Assembly (NCBI GenBank): GCA_028023455.1
Contig: JAQFVV010000017.1
Span: forward strand, 436,001-500,000
Direction: 5' to 3'
Origin: Epiperipatus broadwayi
Taxonomy: Eukaryota; Onychophora; Udeonychophora; Euonychophora; Peripatidae
DNA length: 64,000 nt
Shown: in pieces, positions 44,925 to 56,010 of the stretch
Layout of the letters: every line of letters begins with the position of its first letter
Position numbering within the stretch: position 1 is the first letter of the stretch
Made by a program: the position numbers and the translations under genes
Notes under the pieces: model-generated
Seen by the model: only the letters and a program-made list of their open reading frames with translations
Database searches by the model: none
Told to the model about the DNA's origin: nothing

Positions 44925-46822
44925 AGGGTTAAAAATATATATAATTATACATATATATATATATATGCGTGAAGTAAATTTTAAACTCTTTTCTTTATTA
45001 TTCTTTTTTTTTTGTTAGAAAATAAATGGGGAAGGGATTGATTAGTAAGCATTATTTATTTTAGAATGTTTTATTTTTAAAATATTACAAATTAACAAAA
45101 TTACAGTTGTGCGCAAATATGTTATATATTGTTTAGAATATTGATTTAAGTTTCAATTATATTTCAAATTAACGAGGGTAGCGAAAAGGAAATATTGTAT
45201 GTGCCTTCAAACAATTCTGTGTTTGAATCACAATCACTAATTACTGCAAAAATAAAATTCCAAGAAAAAGCCAAAGAATGTTTGACCAAAAAGAATAGAT
45301 ACCAGGTATGACGGAACCACCAAAACAATGGAAATGTAAATTTAAAGAAGTAAAAGTAATTTGGAAAGGAAAACCTATTCAAAGAAAAAGAATTAGATTG
45401 GAGATCCGATAAAAAAAAATTCCTTTGTCTGAGAAATGAAAATTAATTAGACAAAAAAATAATTAATGAGAATTTGAGAAAGGAAACCGACAGTATTCAC
45501 TTAGATTGTGACCGCTGAGTGAGACCGACTCATAAAGACATAGAAAAATATATTTAACATGATGGGGTAAGGACCATATGTAAAGGGCTTCATTACCCAC
45601 AGCTGATGTGAACTGACTCTAAACTACCTGCTGCCAAAGAACCTAGGAACCTAGCGAATACTCCGGATTGCTGAACATAAAATGAAATAGAAAAAAATTG
45701 TACATCCCAAAATATGAATTTATTTGATTTGAAAATTATATTAGACAAGATTCCACCTACGGCTCCACCATTACTTATGGACATTTAAATATCAGACTCC
45801 GTAGAAAGAAATTATATATTGGGCTTTCATAAGGCAACTTCAAATACTATTAGATCACGGAAATCCACTTGATATGCTTCATTACATTCTAATCCCATAC
45901 CCCGGGGTTTCATCGGGTAAAGTGAACTCTATTTTTATATAACTCAGAATTGCTTATAGCTACCCTCGAAAATAACAAACTTTCTTAAATTATTTCATAA
46001 CGTAAAATTATTGCGTACAACTGTATAGTAAAAAATTTTTTTCTTATATATATAAATTACTATGTGTTTATTCTAAATTAAATGTTTTATTGTTTCATTT
46101 ATGATTTGGGAACTTATTATATATTTTAAATGGGAGGGATAAGAATTGATTTACGTATTTAGCATTTAGATATTAATAAAATTTAGTACAGATTTACCTT
46201 TGCATTAGAGTTATTCAGTAATTATCATTTACATTTTCTAATTACTTCATTTGCCAAATAAATTCCAATGATTCAAATATGTCCGAGGTAAATGGATACG
46301 TCTATAAGTACATTATAAATTAATTACAAACCTATATTTTTTTTTGTGTTATTATCTCCATTCATCCGATAGGTTTTCCTCCCCACCCTGGCAGTGAGTT
46401 AGCTTGGGTCAGGCACCTCGTTAATCATGAAATATAATTCTCACCGTAATAGTGAGTTTGGCGCTTGAGGTCATCGATAAATTGACGCTCATAAATATAT
46501 TCTCCCGTAAACATTTTTTTTATATTTAGATCTTATTCAAGATACAAGGGCTACCGGAAACTTTTATTCATTTATCTTAAATCCTATTTACGCAACACTT
46601 AAAATTTGCATCAAGTAAACAATACTTGTATGAATAATTCATATCAGAATTTTCTTTGGTGGGTAATATGTAAGTATTACATACAGGTGTTATGGCAACT
46701 AGACAGCCATAGAAATTCCATCTAGTCTTCGGTTAGGCTCACTTGTTTATTTCTTGAGATCTATATTATTTGGTTTAAGTTCAGCAATGTTGGATAAGAC
46801 ATGAGAAAGGGGTTGTCCATTA
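44832..46822 (+). repeat. Right (3') LTR, 1,991 bp
   Basis: Begins AGTAACAATAGCTGGGTTCA (the TG start is mutated) and ends CCATTA. Same length as the left LTR. Confidence 0.82.
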
Positions 46823-47284
46823 ATATATATAAATATGCAGACTCAATTTGTAACGAATGTTGCATTAAACTATAACATGAATATATGAAGTAAAACTTTG
46901 TTGTTGTCTTTAAAATGTTTTTGATTGATTGAATTTTTGATTGTGATTTTGGTTAGTAAAAAATCTTCTGCTTGCTTCTTCTTCTTCTTAGATTAATCTA
47001 GTCTCAGTTACTGTGAATTTTTTCAATCTGCTTTCTATTAAATAATAAATGTATAATTAATATACTTTATTTTATTTATATATTAGTAATTAAACTTCTA
47101 TCTGTTTTACTACTGGTATTTTGGTTGTTTGACTTCTTATGTTTAATATTAGTGAATGTTGTGAGCTTCAAATACCATTGAGTTTCTTCATACTTCAGTT
47201 GTTGTAAATATAATAGCATCTTACTTCTAGCTTGGGTAAACTCATATCCCACAAAAACCAAATAACTAAATATCATGTGATCAT
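46823..47284. other. Intergenic, nothing recognised
   Basis: A/T-rich with a CTT run near 46980. Confidence 0.5.
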
Positions 47285-47910
47285 ATGGCTTCTGGAGCAT
47301 TGCATTAGAACCTACGATATAGATATAGTGCTCTTATACCCAAGGCTTCTCACTGATAAAAGCCACAAGCTAGAAACTAATATGGAGATATTGGATCAGT
47401 AAGCACTAGATAAAGATTTTATGCACAAATCTTCTTGCATCCATTGATTATCCTGGCATGCACTGAATGATAGTATTGTATAGAGAGTTTTGCCTCTGTT
47501 TCAACATCTTCTTTAAAATGAATCCTGCAAAATAAACTGATGGTGACTGTGATTATTAAAAAACCAAAGACTCTGAAATGTCTAGTGCTAAACTGAATTT
47601 AGATCTATATGACTATACCAGTGAATAAGCTTGAATTGAAAACATTATTGTGCTTTTACTTTGGACGCATAACTTTATAGTTAATGAAATAGGTAAAATA
47701 TGGCTTCTGGAGGATTGCATTAGATTCCAAAATTTTGGTGCAGTGCTCTCAAATCCAAGGTTCCCCAAAGATAAAATCCACAAGCTAGAAACTAGTCTGG
47801 GAATATTGGATGAGTAGGTACTAGACAGGGATTTTATGCACAAACCTCCTTGCATCCATTGATTATTCTAAGTGACATTATTGTATGATATGTTTTGCCA
47901 CTGTTTCAAT
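47285..47910 (+). repeat. RepA, one and a half units in tandem
   Basis: GGCTTCTGGAGCATTGCATT at 47287 recurs (GAGGATTGCATT) 416 bp later. The hammerhead segments recur with a spacing of 415 bp. In between lies the complete inter-unit module (AAACTGAATTTAGATCTATA, then CATTATTGTGCTTTTACTTT). Both hammerheads are decayed: CTGATAA at 47352-47358, and AGATAAAA in place of CTGATGAA near 47770. Confidence 0.78.
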
Positions 47911-48200
47911 AATCAAATAATATGATGATTCATCTGGAATAAGGATAGATAACAAATGGCTAGCTGTCTCAATTGTTTTTAGTCCATTTTGTTTGTTCCA
48001 ATCTTCAATGTATATATTCTCCAATTAACAAGATTGAATATTTGATTGAATAATTATCCTCATAACTGCTCTGCCCAAATGGAAAGCTTTACTCTTTTGA
48101 ATGATCAGTTCTTTCTTAAACAATTGTAATTAGTTAATTACTAATAATAATTATAAAGGAATGTTTCCTTTGGTGATTAAACATGTTCAATTTAATTACA
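47911..48200. other. Unassigned sequence between RepA and the Ty3 relic
   Basis: May be the 3' part of the gypsy relic on the minus strand; too decayed to tell. Confidence 0.35.
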
Positions 48201-50000
48201 TTTGCAATAAATGCATCTATTAGTTTCAATAGCGCATTAGTAAATTCACTGGTAAGAAAAGGTAACTATAATTTATGAATAATATTCTGCAATACTATTA
48301 ATTATCCTGCTGCAGATTCACAGACACTATACTCCTTCTCTCTAAATAAGCCATAATGAATATCATCATCTACCTATGTTTATCTGGTAGTTAATTTTTA
48401 TTATGGTCTTTCATGTATAAAGCAAGTTTATAGTTTTGCAAATATCTTGGTAGTTTTCTATTTCTTCTTTTGTTAAACTGTGAGTTGTCCTTTTCATTAA
48501 TGGGAGTATAATTTAGTTGCACTAATTTTACGGTGAGCACACTTTCCAGTTCTATCAATTTATGGATCTGGCTTTTCTGTGTTCTCACAATTAGCAGATA
48601 TTTTCTTTATTAGAAATTATGTAACAGGTATCCATTTTGATTTTGGTACATTCTGCACAAAACTTTAGATCTGATGGCAAATTTCCGTTGCTGATCAACT
48701 ACTTGTTTGAATGTCAGTGCTCATATATTTGAGATCTGTATTGTTTCTTTCCTTTCAAACACCTTATCTGTAACCATATATCATAGATAGTGTTATAATA
48801 TAAATAATTAATTTTGTTAGTCAACTTTTTTAATCTTCTTCATTGAAAATATAGAATCACTTGCATTTGGTAATTCGTAATTGCCAAATAATTTCCAAAA
48901 TATTTTGTTGCGTCTCTTAGTTTGATTATTCTAAATTATTGTATAACTCAATAGTTTAAACTTGTTTTAACCTAAAAGACTACTATTTTTTTTTCACAGC
49001 ATCATTAGTAATTGACCACATTCATATCTTAGCTCATGTTAATATAATTAGTTCGGTTTATCAGTTCAATTGGTTGTTCTTGGTAATCAAATATATTTTT
49101 ATCATAAATGTCAATTTGATCTTGTTTCTAATTATTTTTTCCAGTATTTATTTGATATTACAGATGATACTACTAAGCCAGAATCAATTTTCATAGTTAT
49201 TGGAGCTCCATTAATAATTGATTGACAACTGTTTATTACTTCTATCCATATTCTTTGATTCAGTTTTAGGATAAGTCTGCTGAGAATTATTAAATTTATA
49301 CTTTCATTGCACTTCTGAAAGTTGAGTGGATTTTACTATTAGTAACATTTTTATACCTGTTATGATTATAGTGTTTTTATCTACATTTACATGTTGCTTT
49401 AATGTGGCCTCTTTCTGACACATGCAGCATCTACTTTGAATGAATAGACATTGACAAGTCTTTTGTTTGCAATTACAGAGGCATAATTCCCCTCTGAATT
49501 TTGCTTCTTCATTGGTGGTCTTTGCCTTTTCAACAGTTTTAAATTGTATACTCTTTTTATACTTAGTCATGTGATTATCACTGATTAAGGTTGCAGATTG
49601 GTTAGCTGTTTCCTTGGGTATGCTAGCTATTGCTAGGGCAATACCATTTTCAAATGTTATACTAATCATTAGTAACTTGATCCTAACTGAGTGCTTTGTC
49701 ATCCTATAAATAAAATTATCACAAAGTACTTCATCCAAGAAATTTCCAAATTCACAAGAAAGGATTCTCAAGTCTGTCACATATTCATTTGCTTTTTCAT
49801 TCTCAAATTGGATACATTAGTAAAATTTTAGCATTGCATTATTTTAATGGCTTAGGTAAGATATAGGAGATTAATAATTTAATCGCCTTTTCAAAGGTTC
49901 ACTTACATGGCTGAGCATGGGTTGCTTGTGAGACTAAAACTTTATAGGTAATAACAGTGCAGATAATAATCAATGTCACCAGCTTCAATTCTGCCCAAAC
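48200..50000 (-). pseudogene. Decayed Ty3/gypsy LTR retrotransposon (gag, protease, pieces of pol)
   Basis: A minus-strand 158-codon block at 49780-49304 is Gag-like: VTDLRILS, CEFGNFLDEVLCDNFI and LAIASIPKETANQSATL, followed by two degraded zinc knuckles (CLCNC and CCMCQ). Next comes an aspartic protease trace near 49190-49100 (the IDSG box, then VVSSVISNKYWKK). The reverse transcriptase core is missing. A later block at 48588-48391 resembles the linker between RNase H and integrase. The order gag, protease, pol on one strand fits gypsy elements. LTRs were not found. Not functional. Confidence 0.65.
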
Positions 50001-50168
50001 TTTATTTCTGATGCAAAGAATTTACATAAGTCACTGATCCAGAATGATAGAATCACACTCTTCCCTCATGTCTTTGGAAGTCAGAATTTTAATAATAATT
50101 TATTTTAATATATATATATATGTGTGTGTATGTTGATACGAAGATTTTCACGGGTTGCATATATAAAA

Positions 50169-50608
50169 AACATATTTTGCGGATTCATCCGTGTTAAAAA
50201 ATTTAAACACTGATATACTGACATTTCAACTTGATCACACAAGTCATCCACTGGGTGATAAAAGGTAGAAAGACAGTTGTAGAGGCGCTACAATCGCTGA
50301 TTTGATAATCTCTACCAGTGCAAAATTAGAGAAGCCATTGAGATACTTAAAAGGCCAGATTGTATCAATAAGCAAGATGATACATGCAAACTTCCTCCTA
50401 TTTGGAAAGATTTTTTTAAAAAACATTCTTAATTTAACATTTTTGCTATTGATGGAATTTTAACGTTTTTTTCAAATCAGTGATTGTAGTGCCTCTACAA
50501 CTGCCGTTTTACCTTTTATTACCCAGTGGATGACTTGTGTGATCAAGTCGAAACATCGGTATATCAATATTTAAATTTTTTAATATGGATGAACCCACAA
50601 AATATGTC
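50169..50608. repeat. Inverted repeat with about 137-bp arms
   Basis: Arms 50169-50305 and 50472-50608 share CATCCACTGGGTGATAAAAG and CTTGATCACACAAGTC inversely, around a 166-bp centre. Each arm read outward holds GACTTG, loop, CAAGTC, then GAAAC or a mutated GAAA, which is hammerhead-like but without CUGANGA. Confidence 0.75.
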
Positions 50609-50940
50609 TTCTATATATATTCTAATATTAGATATAACAAATTGAAACATAATATCAGCTTGTCCTATGGCTTCAATATCAATACTTTTAGCTTCTCCAC
50701 AGCATATACTTGAATTCTTTCTTTAGCTAAATCACATTCCCTTCTCACTGATGGATCTCATCATCATCGCCAACTAATCCTTACAAATATATGCGTGTGT
50801 ATTAATAAATAATTGACCGTAATTGAGAATCAGTCTAAACAAGTTTTAATATACAAACATTAAGCAGAATTTGCCAATATAATTAAATGTTTATTTGCCA
50901 AATGATAACGTGATTGTATTTGTCTTCATGTACAACTATA
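50609..50940. other. Intergenic, nothing recognised
   Basis: A/T-rich. Confidence 0.5.
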
Positions 50941-51420
50941 TATTTTTATAAATATATTAAATAATCCCAATATTACCACATATTCTTTTAAATTCAGATA
51001 AATAAAGATATAATAATAAAACAAATGACCCCCAAGATGCATTTTGTGCTAAACTAGCACTCATCCGTTGGTCCAGGTCACTATCTTTCATCTACATATC
51101 TTTATTATATGAAAAATATTTATCTATATTCAATAATTACATTTTTAATTACATGTGTCAAATTAATTCAACCCACATCTTTGACACCATTTGCTTTAGA
51201 TAAATATAGTAATAACTATTATTAATCATTTACTAGACTAGAGATTGTCTCTAGCACAGATATAAACTTCAAACTCAGTTAAAAATTAATACATCTGATT
51301 TTTTAAAATTAAGCACACAAACACATGCAGTTATCTACATTTCTTTTTCCCACGTGTAATATCTTTATAAATATATTAAATAACCTCAATATGATCATAT
51401 ATTCTTGTATTTTTTCTTAT
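50941..51420 (-). repeat. RepC unit with short direct-repeat ends
   Basis: TTATAAATATATTAAATAA at 50946 recurs at 51365, with further matches for about 55 bp (spacing 419 bp). Between them at 51024-51070 is a RepC hammerhead segment on the minus strand: CGGATGA, GTGCTA-GTT-TAGCAC, then AAAA and TGCATC. Stem II is perfect but two core bases are changed, so it is inactive. Confidence 0.55.
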
Positions 51421-51574
51421 ATATCAAAATCCAATTTCTAAACAAATGTTTTTCTGCAATGTAATTCAGTTTTAATTAATAATATGAAAGGGTCTTAATT
51501 TGAACAGAAATCTTCAAGAATATCCTTTGTTAATTCATTCATTTGAAGCGTTAAATTTCTTTCTCTGAAATTGA
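51421..51574. other. Unassigned short interval
   Basis: A/T-rich, between RepC and an RTE tail. Confidence 0.4.
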
Positions 51575-51650
51575 ATAGAAGACGGATTGAACTTGGAGAG
51601 ACCTTCGTCCTGCAGTGGAATGGTTGATAATGATTAAGATGATGATGCAT
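51575..51650 (+). repeat. RTE LINE 3'-end fragment
   Basis: GGAGAGACCTTCGTCCTGCA, then TTGATAATGATTAAGATGATG, matches the end of the RTE relic near 17420-17470. Extreme 5' truncation. Confidence 0.65.
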
Positions 51651-52950
51651 GTTTATGCATATGTATATATAACATTTATTTATTTAAAAACGCAACAATT
51701 TTTAACTTCAAGTACAACCGTCGATTTAAAAACGACATAATTAAATAAACTAATATTCCAAATTATTTTGTTAATTTTGTACAAATTATTTGCAGTTAAA
51801 TATAATATAATTGTTGTTGCAAAAAAATGTATATATTTTTTGCTAAATATAGTATTTAAATTAATTTGTTATGAGATCTTGTAAAAAGATCTAGTAAATT
51901 AAATTAGACAAACATTTAGCTTTTTTACTGGATAAATTTAATTAATATTATGTATATTGACAACTTAAAAACGTTTTATTATTTCAGAATATACGATATG
52001 CCTGCTGGCAATATTTATATATATAAGGTTCATTAAAATAAAAATAGAAAAGCATTTAACATACAACTTTATAATAAAATGAACACAACCCAATTTATAA
52101 AATTAGCTAATATTCTATATACATTGTACATCTTGGTAATTATATATATTAACAGTATATTAATTGTAAATATTATATACAGAACTGGCAAAATATACAC
52201 AAGCTTATTAAATTAGATCATGTGACATCTGACTTGATTATTTTTTTTGTAATTGTAAATATATATTTTAAGATCATTCTTAAAGTATAATTAAATGAAT
52301 CTATTCTAATTTCAAAAAGAGACACAGACAAAAAAATAAATTAAAAGGGAATTTTGCTATTTATATAAACCAATCTGTAAAACACAAATATGGTTGTATA
52401 TATCAGATGCATTAAACATTTAATTTGTTTATTTAGCAATTAATCTAAAAAAGATTATGATGTTAGTTGATTATGTTGTTACCTCATTACTTCTCTAAAG
52501 ATTCACCATTTATGATAACTACAATATTATTGATTTTGGCAAATCACCTTTGAAGAAAACGTTGACGGTATTAAGTATGTTAAGGAGTCACTAAAGATAA
52601 CTGATATTTACAGGTTACAGGGGGAAAAGGCATTGAATATACTATAATATTTAAAAGAGACAAATGACTCTGGTAAATCTTACCAAAATAAACAAATAGA
52701 TAATCAAATGGCAAAGAAACTTAAGATAATGAATATTAGAATACCTTGAAATGAAAATGGATTATTTAACAAACCAAAAACATAAAAATGCATGTCTAAA
52801 AGACCATAAGATTGAAATATATTATTTAGCCATTACAAGACAAACTTTTAAAAGATAAGAGCAAATATTATAAAGTGTTTAAAAAGAAACTGCAGTGGAT
52901 TGATATTAATTGATGATAATGATTTGATTTCTAATTTTCACTACATTACT
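51651..52950. other. Intergenic, nothing recognised
   Basis: About 1.3 kb of A/T-rich sequence. Confidence 0.5.
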
Positions 52951-52954
52951 CTAT

Positions 52955-53468
52955 ATTAAACAAGGCAAAACTCTCCATACAGTAGTGCCACCCTGTGCCA
53001 ACCAGAATAATCAATGGATGCCAGAAGGCTTGTGCATAAAATCTCAATCTAGTGCCTATTCATCCAATATCCCCAGACTAGTTTCTGGCTTGTGGTCTTC
53101 ATCACTGAGGAGTTTTGGATCTGAGAGCACTGTACCTAGATCTTAGGATCTAATGCAACCCTCCAGCAGCCAACTTTTATCTCTACTTAACTACAAAATT
53201 ATGAGAATGAAATTGAAAACACAATAATATTTTCAATCTAAGCTCAATAGTTTTTATAGTCATATAGGTCTCAACTCAGTTCAGGACCCATACATTTGGT
53301 ATCTTTGGCTCTTTAACAACCATAGTCACCACTATCCTATTAGACAGGATTGATGTTAAACCACTAAACATCACATGATCACCATCTCTTATACTAGCAC
53401 ATAATTGTTATTAAACAAGGCAAAACTCTCCATACAGTAGTGCCACCCTGTGCAAGCTAGAGAATAGT
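52955..53468 (-). repeat. RepA, one full 455-bp unit plus start of a second
   Basis: A 45-bp stretch (TATTAAACAAGGCAAAACTC, then CATACAGTAGTGCC) at 52955 recurs perfectly at 53410, exactly 455 bp later. The unit therefore joins head to tail, and this copy shows every RepA module once. Its hammerhead (minus, about 53076-53118) has C3 changed to G but keeps GAAA and CTAGTC. Confidence 0.82.
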
Positions 53469-53529
53469 TTTAATTCCCTTTCAACATCTGGAAGAGGTGT
53501 GTAATCATAAATATATGACCAATGATGTG

Positions 53530-53720
53530 CAGCAAGATATATGATATCCAAGATGCACATTTCATGCTGAATGGACACTCATCACTTGGCCAGATCACAT
53601 TCACACATATCTTTATCATTGTTCAGTATGTATATAGATAACAAATTATGACAGTTTAATTGATAAGGGTCATAGCTGTTGACTTCACAACTTTAATTCT
53701 AAAGATATACTAATATTCTT
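53530..53720 (-). repeat. RepC copy with decayed hammerhead
   Basis: Minus strand, 53592-53543: GTGATGA (C3 lost), weak stem II, GAAA kept, then TGTGCATC, which gives a 3-bp stem III with a UG loop. The outer part (GTATGTATATAGATAACAAA, then ACAGTTTAATTGA) aligns with the flanks of the GATA tract at 62.9 kb. Confidence 0.65.
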
Positions 53721-54273
53721 TTTGTTAATTGCCCCCCTCTCCTCTAGTCATAATGCTATACAATTCAGTACCTGTATATTTGCAACAATTATAATATAAG
53801 ATTTATTTATTTTTTGCAATTCAAATTTTTATAATTCTATAAATAAATGACTAGTATATTATATCAATCTTTTATTGTTTATGATAATTCAAGAGATATA
53901 ATCCTGAGTTTAGTGAAATGTTTATGATGTTGTGCTTTTCTAATCAGTTTATTAATAATAATACTGTTAGTTTTCTTTTATTACTAATCAATATGGAGAT
54001 CTATTCCACTACGATAACTATTAGTAATTAGACAATTGACAGTTTAGTCTTCTTATCTCTAAACTGATACAGATTAAATTTTAAATGTTACAACAACAAA
54101 AAATCTCTAATATCGGACCCTAGTGGAGACAGCACCATCTAGATGTTAATTAAAGAACCACAAAAATGTTTACTGAGTCAAAAAAGTCAATTATTTTTAT
54201 TTATCTAGCCTACTTATTTTAATAAAAAAGAATCGAATTGTCATTACTATAAAGTAAAAAAAAACATAGAAAC
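53721..54273. other. Intergenic, nothing recognised
   Basis: A/T-rich. Confidence 0.5.
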
Positions 54274-54950
54274 AGGTATATATCCATAAACAATGAGGAT
54301 TGCCAATTCCTCAACAAGCTTTGTAATAAATGCTTAGCCAGAGCCAGAATTTTCTCTGTTAGGACCCCCCCCCCCCAAACCCCTGACTATGGTTTTATGC
54401 TTTGGCTCTGGCTAAACATTTATCATAAAGCTTGTTGAGGAATTGGCAATCCTCATTGTTTATAACTTACAAGCTTAAGAGAATAGGGTCATGTGATCTA
54501 TGATTCTTATTTTGACTATTTATAGTCTCTGCCTTAAGTCTTATACAATGTTATATTGCTAAGACTACTAATATATAGTACGGCTAAAGATCTATCAGCC
54601 CCATGTAGCTATTTGAGTTGGATAGCTGGGTTTGAAGACATGTAGATATCTAAAAATTTCAGATTTTCCACTCAATAGATAACTTTTAGATAAGTGCTTG
54701 GCTTTGGTTTGGTATTTTTAGATCTCATGTCTGAACCCACCCTGGAACCTCTCTGAGGAGTGCCAAAGCACGAAACCATGGTCAGGAGTTGGGGGGGTTT
54801 CCTGACAGAGATTTTTAAATGCTAGCTCTGGCTAAGCATTTATCACAAAGCTTGTTAAGGAATTGGCAATCCTCATTGTTTATAACTTACAAGCTTAAGA
54901 GATAGGGTCATGTGATCTATGACTCTTATTTTGACTAGGTATATATCCAT
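54274..54950 (+). mobile_element. RepP, a 649-bp insertion with 14-bp TSD and hammerhead
   Basis: AGGTATATATCCAT occurs at 54274-54287 and 54937-54950, bracketing the insertion. Inside: an inverted partial unit (54288-54400), the 3' end of a plus unit (54402-54518) and a full plus unit (54519-54936). The two plus unit ends are about 95% identical over 114 bp, offset about 420 bp. A 12-C run lies at 54365-54376. No ORF. Inverted piece plus partial plus full unit is the arrangement usually seen for Penelope-like elements and their derivatives. Confidence 0.8.
54746..54790 (+). ncRNA. Hammerhead ribozyme motif in RepP, complete core
   Basis: CTGAGGA at 54753-54759; stem II GTGC-CAAA-GCAC (perfect 4 bp with the canonical first G-C); GAAA at 54772-54775; stem III ACC/GGT with an AT loop; U16.1 at 54782 and C17 at 54783. 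Stem I pairs 54746-54752 with 54784-54790 over 7 positions with one C-A mismatch. All core bases match the consensus. Cleavage is predicted after 54783. A decayed 3' half (GCATAAAACC) exists on the minus strand near 54380-54402 in the inverted piece. Confidence 0.8.
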
Positions 54951-55860
54951 GATTGTTGCATTCTCATATTTGCATAGATTAATGGCTGGTAAATTCATAA
55001 ATAGAATTTAACAACCATTAATTGATGAGGACAAATACAAGCCATGAACCATTATCAAATCTATGACTGCAGAATGCTGAGTGCATCTCTTAATTGGAAT
55101 GCCAACAAATTCATTTATTATGTTCAAACTGTCAAAAAAAAAAATCCTACATTCAATAAATAAATAACCACTGCGCCTGCGCAAGACATTCATTTTAATC
55201 ACTGAATAGGATTTCCAGCCTTAAACTTAGCACTTATTATAAATATTTTTCTTGAAAAAAAAAAGTATTGTATATATTTTGCTAAACTTTGTGACGATAG
55301 ATTTACAACTTGCGATAATTAATTTTTCTTAGAAACTGCAATGTGTTAAAAATAGGAATATTGATTAATATTTTTTAAAAAACCTTGGCAATGATATGAG
55401 AATTTCGCGCATCTCACATCTATTTGGAAGGAAATGATACTAAAACAATAATTGACTATAAACTATCATGCTTGAACAATATTGTCACGAAAATATTAAT
55501 CTTAATATTCTAAAATATTTAAAGACTAATGTCAAATAGGAACAATTAATGTATAAATATATTTAATTATTAAATGAATTAGTAACTAAAAATGGTACAC
55601 ACACATATATATATAGAAAGAGAGGAACTTAATAAGTAACACAATTAAATATGGCAATGTGAAATTTGGAAGTAGTCAGAATGGATACATTATGAGATTG
55701 GGAATAAGAAACAATTGTAAGGTTATTATGTAAGATACAGGAAAATGATTAAATAATCAAGCAAAAAGATATGAAGTATTATAACTTTATCTTTCTTATT
55801 GCATTGACAAATCCATATAATGTTAATATTATGTATGTTCTTGATTACTTTATACAATGG
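54951..55860. other. Intergenic, nothing recognised
   Basis: A/T-rich; an open minus block at 55202-55008 has no family resemblance. Confidence 0.5.
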
Positions 55861-56010
55861 TTTATAACCCACCCACTATTGATGGTTTCAATATATGTTC
55901 ATGTATATTTGTATTGTGTTTGTTATAATTCTGAGGAAGATTGCTGGGGCAATAAAAACTGTCAGTGCATAAGCATTGTAAAAAGTAGTAAAGAACATAG
56001 ATGATATTAA
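55861..56010 (+). repeat. RepH copy with hammerhead-like hairpin
   Basis: CCACTATTGATGGTTTCAAT, then TTCTGAGGAAGATTGC and GGGGCAATAAAAACTGTC, then GATGATATTAATATTATC. A relative lies at 57.66-57.79 kb. CUGAGGA, hairpin GATTGC/GCAATA and CTGTC are present but GAAA reads AAAA. Confidence 0.5.

Larger units (their letters stand above)
41937..46822 (+). mobile_element. LTR retrotransposon with very long LTRs and short interior
   Basis: Two direct repeats of 1,991 bp (41937-43927 and 44832-46822) flank only 904 bp. A G-rich purine tract (CGACAGGGGGG, 44818-44828) lies directly before the right repeat, as a polypurine tract should, which sets the plus strand as sense. The left repeat begins TGTAACAG and ends CTGTTA. 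LTRs are about 96-98% identical by eye, so the insertion is not recent. No protease, reverse transcriptase or integrase fits inside: a non-autonomous (LARD-like) element. Flanking AT runs hide the target-site duplication; I could not identify a primer-binding site. Confidence 0.8.

Noticed and set aside
42265-45784. Small minus-strand frames occurring twice (for example 42483-42265 and 45382-45164)
   Set aside because: Their apparent conservation is only the identity of the two LTRs of one element.
53410-53468. 45-bp direct repeat at 52955 and 53410 as a giant target-site duplication
   Set aside because: The repeated text is the RepA end found at many other loci, so it is the start of a second unit and not duplicated target DNA.
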